A DNA stretch of 64,000 bases, taken from assembly GCA_009844425.1 (NCBI GenBank), contig VYBN01000017.1, positions 1-64,000 of the forward strand, in the 5' to 3' direction. This document shows positions 35,106-42,896 of the stretch, in pieces (within the stretch, counting starts at the first letter, position 1; every line of letters starts with the position of its first letter). The position numbers and the translations under genes are program-made. The notes under the pieces were generated by a model that saw nothing but the letters and a program-made list of their open reading frames with translations, had not been told where the DNA came from and did not search any database. Origin of the DNA: Gammaproteobacteria bacterium (GTDB taxonomy: Bacteria > Pseudomonadota > Gammaproteobacteria > Steroidobacterales > Foliamicaceae).

Positions 35106-35819
35106 ATGAAGAAAGTACTTGTAATCCGTAACGTCAGCTACGAAACCGAGGGCCTGCTGGAATCGCTTCTTCGCGACGAAGGCCTGTCGCTCGATATCGT
35201 CGACTTCCAGAAGGATCCCGCTGCCGAACCGCGTCTTGACGGCTACGGGGGCCTGGTTGTCATGGGCGGCCCGATGGGCGCCAACGATACGGATCGTTTC
35301 CCTTGCCTGCTGCAGGTGGAGCGCCTTTGCTCCGAAGCCATGGAACAATCGGTGCCGCTGGTGGGCGTGTGTCTCGGCGCGCAGATCATGGCGAAGGTCC
35401 TGGGCAGCGACGTGTACCCCAATCCGGTACGCGAAGTAGGGTGGTACGACCTCACGACGGCGGAGGGCGCCGGCAGCGACGCGCTGTTTTCGGAACTGGA
35501 ACCGCATGAGGTGGTCCTGCAGTGGCACGGCGACACCTTCGATCTGCCGAAGGGCGCCGTCCTGCTGGCGTCGTCGCCGGACTGCGTCAACCAGGCGTTT
35601 CGTTACGGCGAAAACGGCTACGCGGTGCAGTTTCACCTGGAAATCCTGGAATCGATGATCCGCGAATGGGTCCGGCGGGACGCCGCGCGCGGCTGGCTGG
35701 GCGAAGAGGGCCGCATCAGCGCCCCGCGCATTCTCGCCGACACGGACACCTACATGAGCCGCTCGGAAGAACTGGGTCGGCGCGTGTATACACGCTTTGC
35801 CCGCATGATCGCCGCCTGA
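35106..35819 (+). CDS. Class I glutamine amidotransferase
   Basis: VVMGGPMGAND, LVGVCLGAQIMAKVLG nucleophile Cys, AVQFHLE. Confidence 0.92.
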   Translation: MKKVLVIRNVSYETEGLLESLLRDEGLSLDIVDFQKDPAAEPRLDGYGGLVVMGGPMGANDTDRFPCLLQVERLCSEAMEQSVPLVGVCLGAQIMAKVLGSDVYPNPVREVGWYDLTTAEGAGSDALFSELEPHEVVLQWHGDTFDLPKGAVLLASSPDCVNQAFRYGENGYAVQFHLEILESMIREWVRRDAARGWLGEEGRISAPRILADTDTYMSRSEELGRRVYTRFARMIAA

Positions 35820-35838
35820 GACCTGCCGGAGCGGGGTC

Positions 35839-37122
35839 ATGCATGTCCTGATTGTGGGGTGCGGCGTTATAGGCGTCACTACCGCCTGGTATCTCGCCCG
35901 GGGAGGCGCCGCGGTTACGGTAGTTGAACGAAGGGAGGGACCGTCCCTGGAGACCAGCTTCGCCAACGGCAGCATGCTTACTCCGAGTCTTTCCGCGCCC
36001 TGGAATTCACCGGGCGTATGGCTGACGGTTCTCAAGTACCTGGGCCGCGAGGAAGCGGCGCTGCTGGTCAGGTCGGCCGCATTCCCCTCGTTGTTGGCCT
36101 GGGGCTACCGGTTTCTGCGGAACAGCCGGCCCGCGCGCCATGAGATCAGTTTTAGAAAGAACCTTAATCTATGTAATTATTCTATTGATATAATGGCGGA
36201 AATACGATCCGATACGGCCATCGAATACGAGGCTACCCTCACCGGCGTCCTGGAAGTATGCCGGGACGAAGCAGCCATGAGACGCGGGCGGGAGCATTCC
36301 CGCATCCTCGCGGCGAACCAGGTGCCGGTGAAGGAATTGAGTACGGCGGCGCTGGTGGGGATGGAACCGGCCCTGGAGGCGATTCAGCACGATCTGGCCG
36401 GCGGTTTCTTTTATCCGGCGGATGAAGTCGGGGACGCCTACAAGTTCAGTTGCCGCCTGCAGGAACATGCTGAACGCCATGGCGCCAACTTCCGTTTCGG
36501 CGAAAGCGCGGAAGGGTTGCTGGCGCGGGATGGGCGGTCGCAGGGTGTACGCTTGCACGGTGGCGAGGAGATCGAGGCGGATCAGGTCGTGGTTGCCGCC
36601 GGCAGCTATACGCCGGGGCTGGTGCGCCCGCTGGGCGTACGCGTGCCGGTGTGTCCGGCCAAGGGTTACTCGCTCACCGCGCCCATGCCGGAAGGATTGC
36701 CTGTTCCGGGCCATGCCGTTCTGGATGACCGCTACAAGGCCGGCGTAGTGCCGCTGGGCGGCCGTCGGATCCGGGTCGGAGGAACGGTGGAGTTCACCGG
36801 CTTCAACCTCGAGCTTTCGTCCAGGCGGGTCGCAAACCTGCGCAGGCTGCTGGCCGGCGTTCTTCCGCGGCACGCAGAGCGTATTCCGGTTGATGAAATG
36901 CGGCTCTGGTGCGGCCTTCGTCCGGCCTCGCCGGACGGCGTGCCGATCCTGGGCGCCAGCGGCGTGGACGGATTGTCCCTGGCGACCGGGCATGGCCACC
37001 TGGGCTGGTCGATGGCGGCCGGAACGGGCAAGGCGGTGGCGCAGGAACTGCTGGGCGAGCGCCCGGAATTTTCGCTCGCCGGATATGAATTGTCTAGGTT
37101 CGGCCAGGAGATTCGACACTGA
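35839..37122 (+). CDS. FAD-dependent D-amino acid dehydrogenase-like oxidoreductase
   Basis: N-terminal dinucleotide-binding VLIVGCGVIGVTTAWYLARGG; DadA-like GRRIRVGGTVEFTGFN and ATGHGHLGWSMAAGTGKAVAQELLG. Confidence 0.9.
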   Translation: MHVLIVGCGVIGVTTAWYLARGGAAVTVVERREGPSLETSFANGSMLTPSLSAPWNSPGVWLTVLKYLGREEAALLVRSAAFPSLLAWGYRFLRNSRPARHEISFRKNLNLCNYSIDIMAEIRSDTAIEYEATLTGVLEVCRDEAAMRRGREHSRILAANQVPVKELSTAALVGMEPALEAIQHDLAGGFFYPADEVGDAYKFSCRLQEHAERHGANFRFGESAEGLLARDGRSQGVRLHGGEEIEADQVVVAAGSYTPGLVRPLGVRVPVCPAKGYSLTAPMPEGLPVPGHAVLDDRYKAGVVPLGGRRIRVGGTVEFTGFNLELSSRRVANLRRLLAGVLPRHAERIPVDEMRLWCGLRPASPDGVPILGASGVDGLSLATGHGHLGWSMAAGTGKAVAQELLGERPEFSLAGYELSRFGQEIRH

Positions 37123-38291
37123 TGTCGCGCAAACTCGATCGCTGCTACAACCTGGAGGATCTGCGCAAGCAGGCGCGCAAACGCCTGCCTTCGCCGATGT
37201 ATCACTACATGCGCGGAGGCGCCGACGACGAGTGGTCGCTCGGCAACAACACCGCGGCTTTCGACCGGTACGAGTTGCTCCCGCGTTACCTGGTCAACGT
37301 GGAGAAGATCGACGCCGGGGTTACCGTGCTGGGCCAGGAACTCGAGTGGCCGCTGTTCCTCTCGCCCACCGGGATGTCGCGCATCTTTCACCACGACGGC
37401 GAGATCGGCGCGGCAAGGGCGGCGCATCGGTCGGGCACGATGTATTCGCTGTCCACGCTGGGTTCCACCAGCATTGAGGACGTTGCGGCGGCCAGCGAAG
37501 GGCCGCGGATGTTCCAGATCTATGTGCTGAGGGACCCGGGGCTGAACCGGGAGTTCATCGAGCGCTGCCGGGAAGCGAATTATTCCGCGCTCTGCCTCAC
37601 GGTGGACGTGCCCGTGGGCGGCAACCGCGAGCGGGACTTCCACACGGGCATGACGGTGCCGCCGAGGCTGACCTTCATGAGCAAGCTCGACGTGGCGCGG
37701 CATGTCGGCTGGTCGTATCGCTACATGAGGTCGGGCGCCGCCGAAATGGCCAATTTCGCCCATCGCATCCGCGACTCGGAGGACACCGGCCTGATGAGCT
37801 ATGTCGGGCGCCAGTTCGACATGACGGTCGACTGGGACGACGCCGCGCGCATGATCGAGCAATGGGGAGGGCCTTTCGCCATGAAGGGAGTGATGTGCGC
37901 GGAGGACGCGCGCCGCTCGGTGGAGGCGGGCGCCAGCGCGGTCATGCTGTCGAACCACGGGGGACGGCAACTGGACGGCGCGCCCGCTCCGGTCGATCTC
38001 GTGCGAGAGGTCCGCGACGCCATCGGCGACGCCGCCGAGGTGATCGTCGACGGCGGAGTGCGGCGGGGAACGCACGTCCTGAAAGCCCTGGCGCTGGGCG
38101 CAACCGCCTGTTCCACCGGACGCGGCTACCTGTATGGCCTGGGAGCGGGCGGCGAGGCCGGCGTGGACCGGGCCCTGAAAATTCTTCGTGACGAGGTGGA
38201 GAGAGATATTGCCCTGCTGGGCTGTGTGCGCGCCCGCGATCTCGACGGGCGCTACGTGCGGGAGGTCGGACATCAAGGAGGCGGGAAATGA
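37122..38291 (+). CDS. FMN-dependent alpha-hydroxy acid oxidase/dehydrogenase
   Basis: YHYMRGGADDEWSLGNNTAAFDRYELLPRYL, SPTGMSRIFHHDGE, SNHGGRQLDGAPAPVDLVREV. Confidence 0.93.
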   Translation: MSRKLDRCYNLEDLRKQARKRLPSPMYHYMRGGADDEWSLGNNTAAFDRYELLPRYLVNVEKIDAGVTVLGQELEWPLFLSPTGMSRIFHHDGEIGAARAAHRSGTMYSLSTLGSTSIEDVAAASEGPRMFQIYVLRDPGLNREFIERCREANYSALCLTVDVPVGGNRERDFHTGMTVPPRLTFMSKLDVARHVGWSYRYMRSGAAEMANFAHRIRDSEDTGLMSYVGRQFDMTVDWDDAARMIEQWGGPFAMKGVMCAEDARRSVEAGASAVMLSNHGGRQLDGAPAPVDLVREVRDAIGDAAEVIVDGGVRRGTHVLKALALGATACSTGRGYLYGLGAGGEAGVDRALKILRDEVERDIALLGCVRARDLDGRYVREVGHQGGGK

Positions 38292-39262
38292 CTGTTCAAG
38301 GCCCCCCCTCACTCGCCGAGATTCGCGCCTACAGGGAAGTCGTCAGAGACCGTATCGTGCGCACTCCCGTGCATGAATGGCGCGGAACCGAGGTCGGCAA
38401 ACGCGCGCCGGACATGCGCATATCGATCAAGTTCGAGCTGTTGCAGATGACCGGCACGTTCAAGGCCAGGGGCGCGCTGGCCTGGATGCTTTCCTTGCCA
38501 AAGGAAAAGATAAAGAAGGGCGTTACCGCCGTCAGCGCCGGCAACCACGCCGTTGCCGTTTCCTGGGCGGCGCACGTGATGGGGGCGCCGGCCCACGTCG
38601 TGATCATTTCTCCGGCCAACCCGGCGCGGATCCAACAGGCGAGGGCCTGGGGCGCCAAAGTGGAACTGATCGACAACGCGGAAGCCGCCTTTCAGCGGGT
38701 CCTGAACATCGAGAAGGAGGATGGCAAGACGTTGGTGCATCCATTCGAGGGACGTTCGATCGCCATCGGCACGGGCGCTCTCGGAATGGAGTGGCTGGAG
38801 CAGGCGCCGGACCTGGACGCGCTCGTGATCCCCGTCGGAGGAGGGGGGTTGATCGCCGGTGTGGGCGCGGCAGTCAAGCAAATTCGTCCGGAGATTGCCG
38901 TGTACGGGGCGGAGCCTTTTGGCGCCGATTCGATGTTCCAGAGCCTCGCCAGCAACAAGGCGGTCGACGCGAGTCGCGTCGATTCGATCGCCGACAGCCT
39001 GCGGGCGCCCAACGCGCGGGAATACAGCTTTTCGCTGGCCAGCCGCCACATGGACGATCTCGGACGGGTCGGCGATGACGAGATCCGCGAGGCGATGCGG
39101 CTGATCCTGCAGGAACTGAAGATGATGGTGGAGCCTGCCTGCGCGACCGCTACGGCCGCTGCCCTCGGACCGTTGCGCGAACGGCTGGAGGGCAAGCATG
39201 TGGGCGTGCTGCTGTGCGGATCCAACATCGACCTGGCCACCTTCAGCCGCCTCATCAACTGA
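38288..39262 (+). CDS. PLP-dependent threonine/serine dehydratase
   Basis: FELLQMTGTFKARGALAWML (PLP Lys), SAGNHAVAVSWAAHVMG, IPVGGGGLIAGVGAAVKQI. Confidence 0.92.
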   Translation: MTVQGPPSLAEIRAYREVVRDRIVRTPVHEWRGTEVGKRAPDMRISIKFELLQMTGTFKARGALAWMLSLPKEKIKKGVTAVSAGNHAVAVSWAAHVMGAPAHVVIISPANPARIQQARAWGAKVELIDNAEAAFQRVLNIEKEDGKTLVHPFEGRSIAIGTGALGMEWLEQAPDLDALVIPVGGGGLIAGVGAAVKQIRPEIAVYGAEPFGADSMFQSLASNKAVDASRVDSIADSLRAPNAREYSFSLASRHMDDLGRVGDDEIREAMRLILQELKMMVEPACATATAAALGPLRERLEGKHVGVLLCGSNIDLATFSRLIN

Positions 39263-39287
39263 CTTCGGGCAAGGGCGCTTTGATCGC

Positions 39288-39395
39288 GCCGTTCTTCGTT
39301 CCCCTTCCTCCGGGAGACGCATGAATCCATCCATGGAGCTCGGTTCCGCCATCCCTGGCTCACAAGCTCCCAGAGAAAGGGGAACGAAGAACGGC
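39288..39395. repeat. Variable-arm hairpin element, copy 2
   Basis: 29-nt arms GCCGTTCTTCGTTCCCCTTCCTCCGGGAG / CTCCCAGAGAAAGGGGAACGAAGAACGGC (two mismatches), exactly 50-nt conserved centre. Confidence 0.9.
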
Positions 39396-39431
39396 TTACG
39401 CGGCGCCGGCCCCGGAGAGGTCGGCACGCGC

Positions 39432-39950
39432 TCAGTAATTCAGGGCGAGGGTGCGCGGTTGCCCGAATGAGGGCAGGCTGATTAGGTGCATTCGTCCCGG
39501 TGCAAATTCCGCCGCTCCGAGCGCGGCGGGGTCCCATTCGGCCAGCAGAGCCGACGCAAGGTTCGCGCCGGCCACGATGATCACGATTTTTCCGCGGTGC
39601 TGCCTGGCCAGACCGCGCGCGAAGGCGGCGGGGTCCTCGATCAGCACATCCGTAATGGGCTGCTCAAGGCGTTCGGAAAGCGCGCGGACCGTCTCGCGCT
39701 CGGGCTCCCCGCCTGCGCTGAAGATGCCGGCCAGCAGGTCGGGGGCCGCGAGGTTGCCCGCAAGCCGGCCAAGCGCCTCGGCGCGGCCCCGGCCGGCGTC
39801 ACTGAGCGAAGCGGAGTCGCCGTCCTGACGCTCGGCGGCTGTCACGAGCAGCACTGTAGTGGTTGCCTCGCTGCCCTGAAGTTGCCAGACAATGATCAGA
39901 ACGCCGGCCAGGAAAACGGCCGCCAGCAGGTTTCGGTAGCGCGGACGCAT
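39432..39950 (-). CDS. Histidine phosphatase-superfamily-like protein with N-terminal TM
   Basis: VLLVTAAERQDGDSASLSDAGRGRAEALGRL resembles a histidine-phosphatase domain, but RHG is replaced, so activity is uncertain. Confidence 0.55.
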   Translation of the reverse strand: MRPRYRNLLAAVFLAGVLIIVWQLQGSEATTTVLLVTAAERQDGDSASLSDAGRGRAEALGRLAGNLAAPDLLAGIFSAGGEPERETVRALSERLEQPITDVLIEDPAAFARGLARQHRGKIVIIVAGANLASALLAEWDPAALGAAEFAPGRMHLISLPSFGQPRTLALNY

Positions 39951-40059
39951 CAGTTCCCGCGTTTGGCGGCAAGCGACATGGACTCGATGGTACTACCGCG
40001 ATCTGCGTAAAATAAAGCCTGTTGCCGATACCCTATCGCGCAAGTGAGGCGAGTGACAC

Positions 40060-40254
40060 GTGGAATTGTTCAGCTTCTTCTTCGACAACGTGGGCGTGCT
40101 GTTTGCGCTCGCCTTCGTGCTGTTCAATCTGGCTGCCTGGGTAGCGAGGCGCGTCCGGCAAAGACGCCAGCAGGAGCGATACGGGCACTATCCGCCCGCC
40201 GTGCGGTCGGGCCGGCTGAATTACGAAGAGTACAGAAAGCGACGCGACGGCTGA
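40060..40254 (+). CDS. Small single-TM hypothetical protein
   Basis: MELFSFFFDNVGVLFALAFVLFNLAAWVARRVRQRRQQERYG... Confidence 0.55.
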   Translation: MELFSFFFDNVGVLFALAFVLFNLAAWVARRVRQRRQQERYGHYPPAVRSGRLNYEEYRKRRDG

Positions 40255-40333
40255 CTGGCGCATCAAATGCCTAAAGGGCCCGGAGCCCTGCCGGTGGTAT
40301 GCTAGTTCGAAATGTGAGGGTCGGCCAGCTGCA

Positions 40334-41530
40334 ATGAAAGCAACAGTGCGTATTTCAGGTTTTTGTGTGGCGCTCTCCGCAGTGCTGGTTCTGGCGAATT
40401 GCCAGACGACGGGAGGCGTATCGTCGCCGTCCGGCGGCCCTCCGGTTTCGATGCCCTCGCCCAGCGGCAGTTCGGGTTCCTCCGGGGGCTCGCAAGGATC
40501 CATGGGCGGTTCCCAGGGCTCGATGGGTGGATCGCAAGGCTCCATGGGCTCCTCCGGCGGCTCCCGGGGTTCGATGGGCGGTTCAATGGGTTCCTCCGGC
40601 AGCTCGCAGGGTTCCATGGGAGGTTCGATGGGTTCGACCGGCAGTTCTCGCGGTTCGATGGGATCCGCAGGAGGCTCCATGGGCGGCTCGGTCGGTTCAA
40701 CCGATGGATCACGTGGTTCCATGGGCGGTTCGATGGGTTCTGCCCGTGGCTCTATGGGTTCTGCCGGTGGTTCGATGGGCTCCATGGGAACACCAGGCGG
40801 GTCGCGGGGTTCGATGGGCTCGCAAGGCGGCTCACAGGGTTCGATGGGCTCGCAAGGCGGCTCACAGGGTTCCATGGGTTCCATGAGTGGCGCCGGCGGA
40901 TCGACCGGCGGACCTTCAGGCCGGCCGGGTGGTTCCGGAGGTCAACAGGCCGGTTCCACGGGAGTCGGCGGTGGTTTCGGAGGCGGGCAGGGCAGCGAGC
41001 CCGGCGGCAGAGGCGGTGCGGGCGGTGCACAGGGCGGGGGCGACCTTGAGGGAATCCTGCGTGAATCCATGGAGGGTTACGACCGCGAAATTGCCCGTGA
41101 GCGCGGCGCCATGGCGTCAGCCGGACAGGGTTCCGCCGCCGGTTCCGGAGGCGCGGGCGGAATGATCGGCGAGCCCGGCGGCTCCGGCGGTGCGATGGTG
41201 ACTATACCCAATGCGGCCGGCGGTGGACTTGGCGGCGAGGGCCAGGGAACGGGCGGCGAATCGGCCCGCGGCGACGCGGGCGGAAGCAGTGCCGGAAACG
41301 GTGGCGGCTCGGGTGGGGGCTCAGGCGAAGGCGGGCCGCTCGAAGACGGTGCGCAGGGCGGGCAACCGGAGACGAAGATCGAAATTCCGGAAGACATTGC
41401 GGAGGCTACCGGCAATGAAGACCAGGTGGCGCGGCAGATACGCGAAGCGGCGGAGCAGGAAGAAGACCCCCGCATACGCGAGGCATTGTGGGACGAATAT
41501 CGCAGGCACATGGGACTGAAAACAAGATGA
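40334..41530 (+). CDS. Gly/Ser/Met-rich low-complexity lipoprotein
   Basis: Signal peptide and lipobox VLVLANC; long GSMGGSQGSMGGS repeats; conserved-looking C-terminus IEIPEDIAEATGNEDQVARQIREAAEQEEDPRIREALWDEYRRHMGLKTR. Confidence 0.8.
   Translation: MKATVRISGFCVALSAVLVLANCQTTGGVSSPSGGPPVSMPSPSGSSGSSGGSQGSMGGSQGSMGGSQGSMGSSGGSRGSMGGSMGSSGSSQGSMGGSMGSTGSSRGSMGSAGGSMGGSVGSTDGSRGSMGGSMGSARGSMGSAGGSMGSMGTPGGSRGSMGSQGGSQGSMGSQGGSQGSMGSMSGAGGSTGGPSGRPGGSGGQQAGSTGVGGGFGGGQGSEPGGRGGAGGAQGGGDLEGILRESMEGYDREIARERGAMASAGQGSAAGSGGAGGMIGEPGGSGGAMVTIPNAAGGGLGGEGQGTGGESARGDAGGSSAGNGGGSGGGSGEGGPLEDGAQGGQPETKIEIPEDIAEATGNEDQVARQIREAAEQEEDPRIREALWDEYRRHMGLKTR
40807..40866 (+). repeat. Perfect 30-nt tandem repeat, two units
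   Basis: GGGTTCGATGGGCTCGCAAGGCGGCTCACA twice in direct succession. Confidence 0.95.
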
Positions 41531-42756
41531 ACCGGTTGATCACGACTCTCGGTGTGGCTGCCTGCATCATTGTGCTGGGCGCCTGCACGTCGGCGCGCGA
41601 GGTCCAGTACACACAGGTGGGGCTGCAGCGGGCGGAAGCCGAAATAGCATCGGAATCCCTGCTGAACGTCGGCATTCTGGTTTTTGACCCGGGGCTGCCC
41701 GAGGGCGCGAGCGACCAGAAACTCAACGACCGGTTCATCTTTCCGGAGATTCGGCGCGCCGAGGCGCGCTACATGCCGTACCACCTCAAGAGCACGCTTG
41801 AGACTACCGGCTATTGGGGCGCCGTAAGCGTGCTTCCCGAACACAGCCCGGTGGCGGATGTCGTGATTTCGGGCAGGATCGACCAATCGGACGGATACAG
41901 CGCGCAACTTCGAGTCGGCGCCTGGGACTCTTCCGGCCGGCAGTGGTTCGAAAAGAACTATGAGATGCTGGTTGCGGAGCAGGCCTACATTCGCAACACC
42001 GGCCCCGGCCAGGACCCTTATCAGAATCTCTATAACCAGATCGCCAATGACCTGCTGCAGGCGCGCGCGCAGTTGAGTTCCGGCGAACTGCAGCGCGTGC
42101 GCGAGATCAGCGACCTGCGCTACGGACAGAGCCTGGTTCCGCAGGCTTTCAGCGGTTACCTGGAAGAGACCGGCAAGGGGCAGTACGAGGTCAGGCGCCT
42201 GCCGGCCGCGGACGAGCCCATGGTCAGCCGCATGCGCGAGGTGCGCGAGCGGGAGTACGCGCTGATCGACGCCGTCAATGAGCATTACGCCAACCTGTAT
42301 TACGGTCTGGACCGGCCCTACACGGACTGGCGGCGGATGGCCCGTGAAGGCCGCCTGAGTTACGAGGAGATGCGCAGGTCGGCGAACACGCGCATGCTGC
42401 TCGGTGTTCTCGGGATCCTCGGCGCGGTTGCATACGAAGCCAGCGGCGGCGACAACATGGGCGTTACCGGCACGATGATCCAGGGCGGCTTCATGGGAAT
42501 ACAGGGAAGCCTGAGCCGGCGCGAGGAGGCCAGGATGCACGCGGAGGCGTTGCGCGAGGTGGGCGAGTCCTTCGATGCCGAGGCCGAGCCCATGGTGGTG
42601 GAACTCGAAGGCCAGACGCGCCGCCTGACCGGCTCCGCCGAGGAGAGGTTTCGCGAATGGCGCCGCCTGTTGCATGAAATTTATGCTGAAGAGACCGGCA
42701 ACCTTGCAACACCGGGTGTGCAGGAGCCTGAGGGCACGTCCCCGTCACGCCCCTGA
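41527..42756 (+). CDS. Hypothetical lipoprotein
   Basis: MNRLITTLGVAACIIVLGACTS lipobox; overlaps the upstream gene (ATGA); family not named. Confidence 0.8.
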   Translation: MNRLITTLGVAACIIVLGACTSAREVQYTQVGLQRAEAEIASESLLNVGILVFDPGLPEGASDQKLNDRFIFPEIRRAEARYMPYHLKSTLETTGYWGAVSVLPEHSPVADVVISGRIDQSDGYSAQLRVGAWDSSGRQWFEKNYEMLVAEQAYIRNTGPGQDPYQNLYNQIANDLLQARAQLSSGELQRVREISDLRYGQSLVPQAFSGYLEETGKGQYEVRRLPAADEPMVSRMREVREREYALIDAVNEHYANLYYGLDRPYTDWRRMAREGRLSYEEMRRSANTRMLLGVLGILGAVAYEASGGDNMGVTGTMIQGGFMGIQGSLSRREEARMHAEALREVGESFDAEAEPMVVELEGQTRRLTGSAEERFREWRRLLHEIYAEETGNLATPGVQEPEGTSPSRP

Positions 42757-42771
42757 AACGGTCTCGATAGC

Positions 42772-42833
42772 GCCTGGGGCGGAGGGCGTCCCGCCCTCCG
42801 GGAAAGCGAGACGACCTCGCTCCCAGGAGCGGA
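42772..42833 (-). repeat. Palindromic repeat family B, copy 3 (inverted)
   Basis: Reverse complement CCTGGGAGCGAGGTCGTCTCGCTTTCCCGGAGGGCGGGACGCCCTCCGCCCC aligns with copies 1 and 2. Confidence 0.8.
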
Positions 42834-42896
42834 TGGCAACCGCTCGTATCATTTGAGGACGTTGGAGCCATACTGAAGCCCGTGCCCGGCGATTCA

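Noticed and set aside
40033-40884. - strand ORF with PCEPPCEPIEP repeats
   Set aside because: Antisense reading of the Gly/Ser/Met repeats in the lipoprotein gene; no independent support.
40480-40890. CRISPR-like repetitive region
   Set aside because: Repeats are in-frame coding, imperfect and contiguous without unique spacers; no cas genes.
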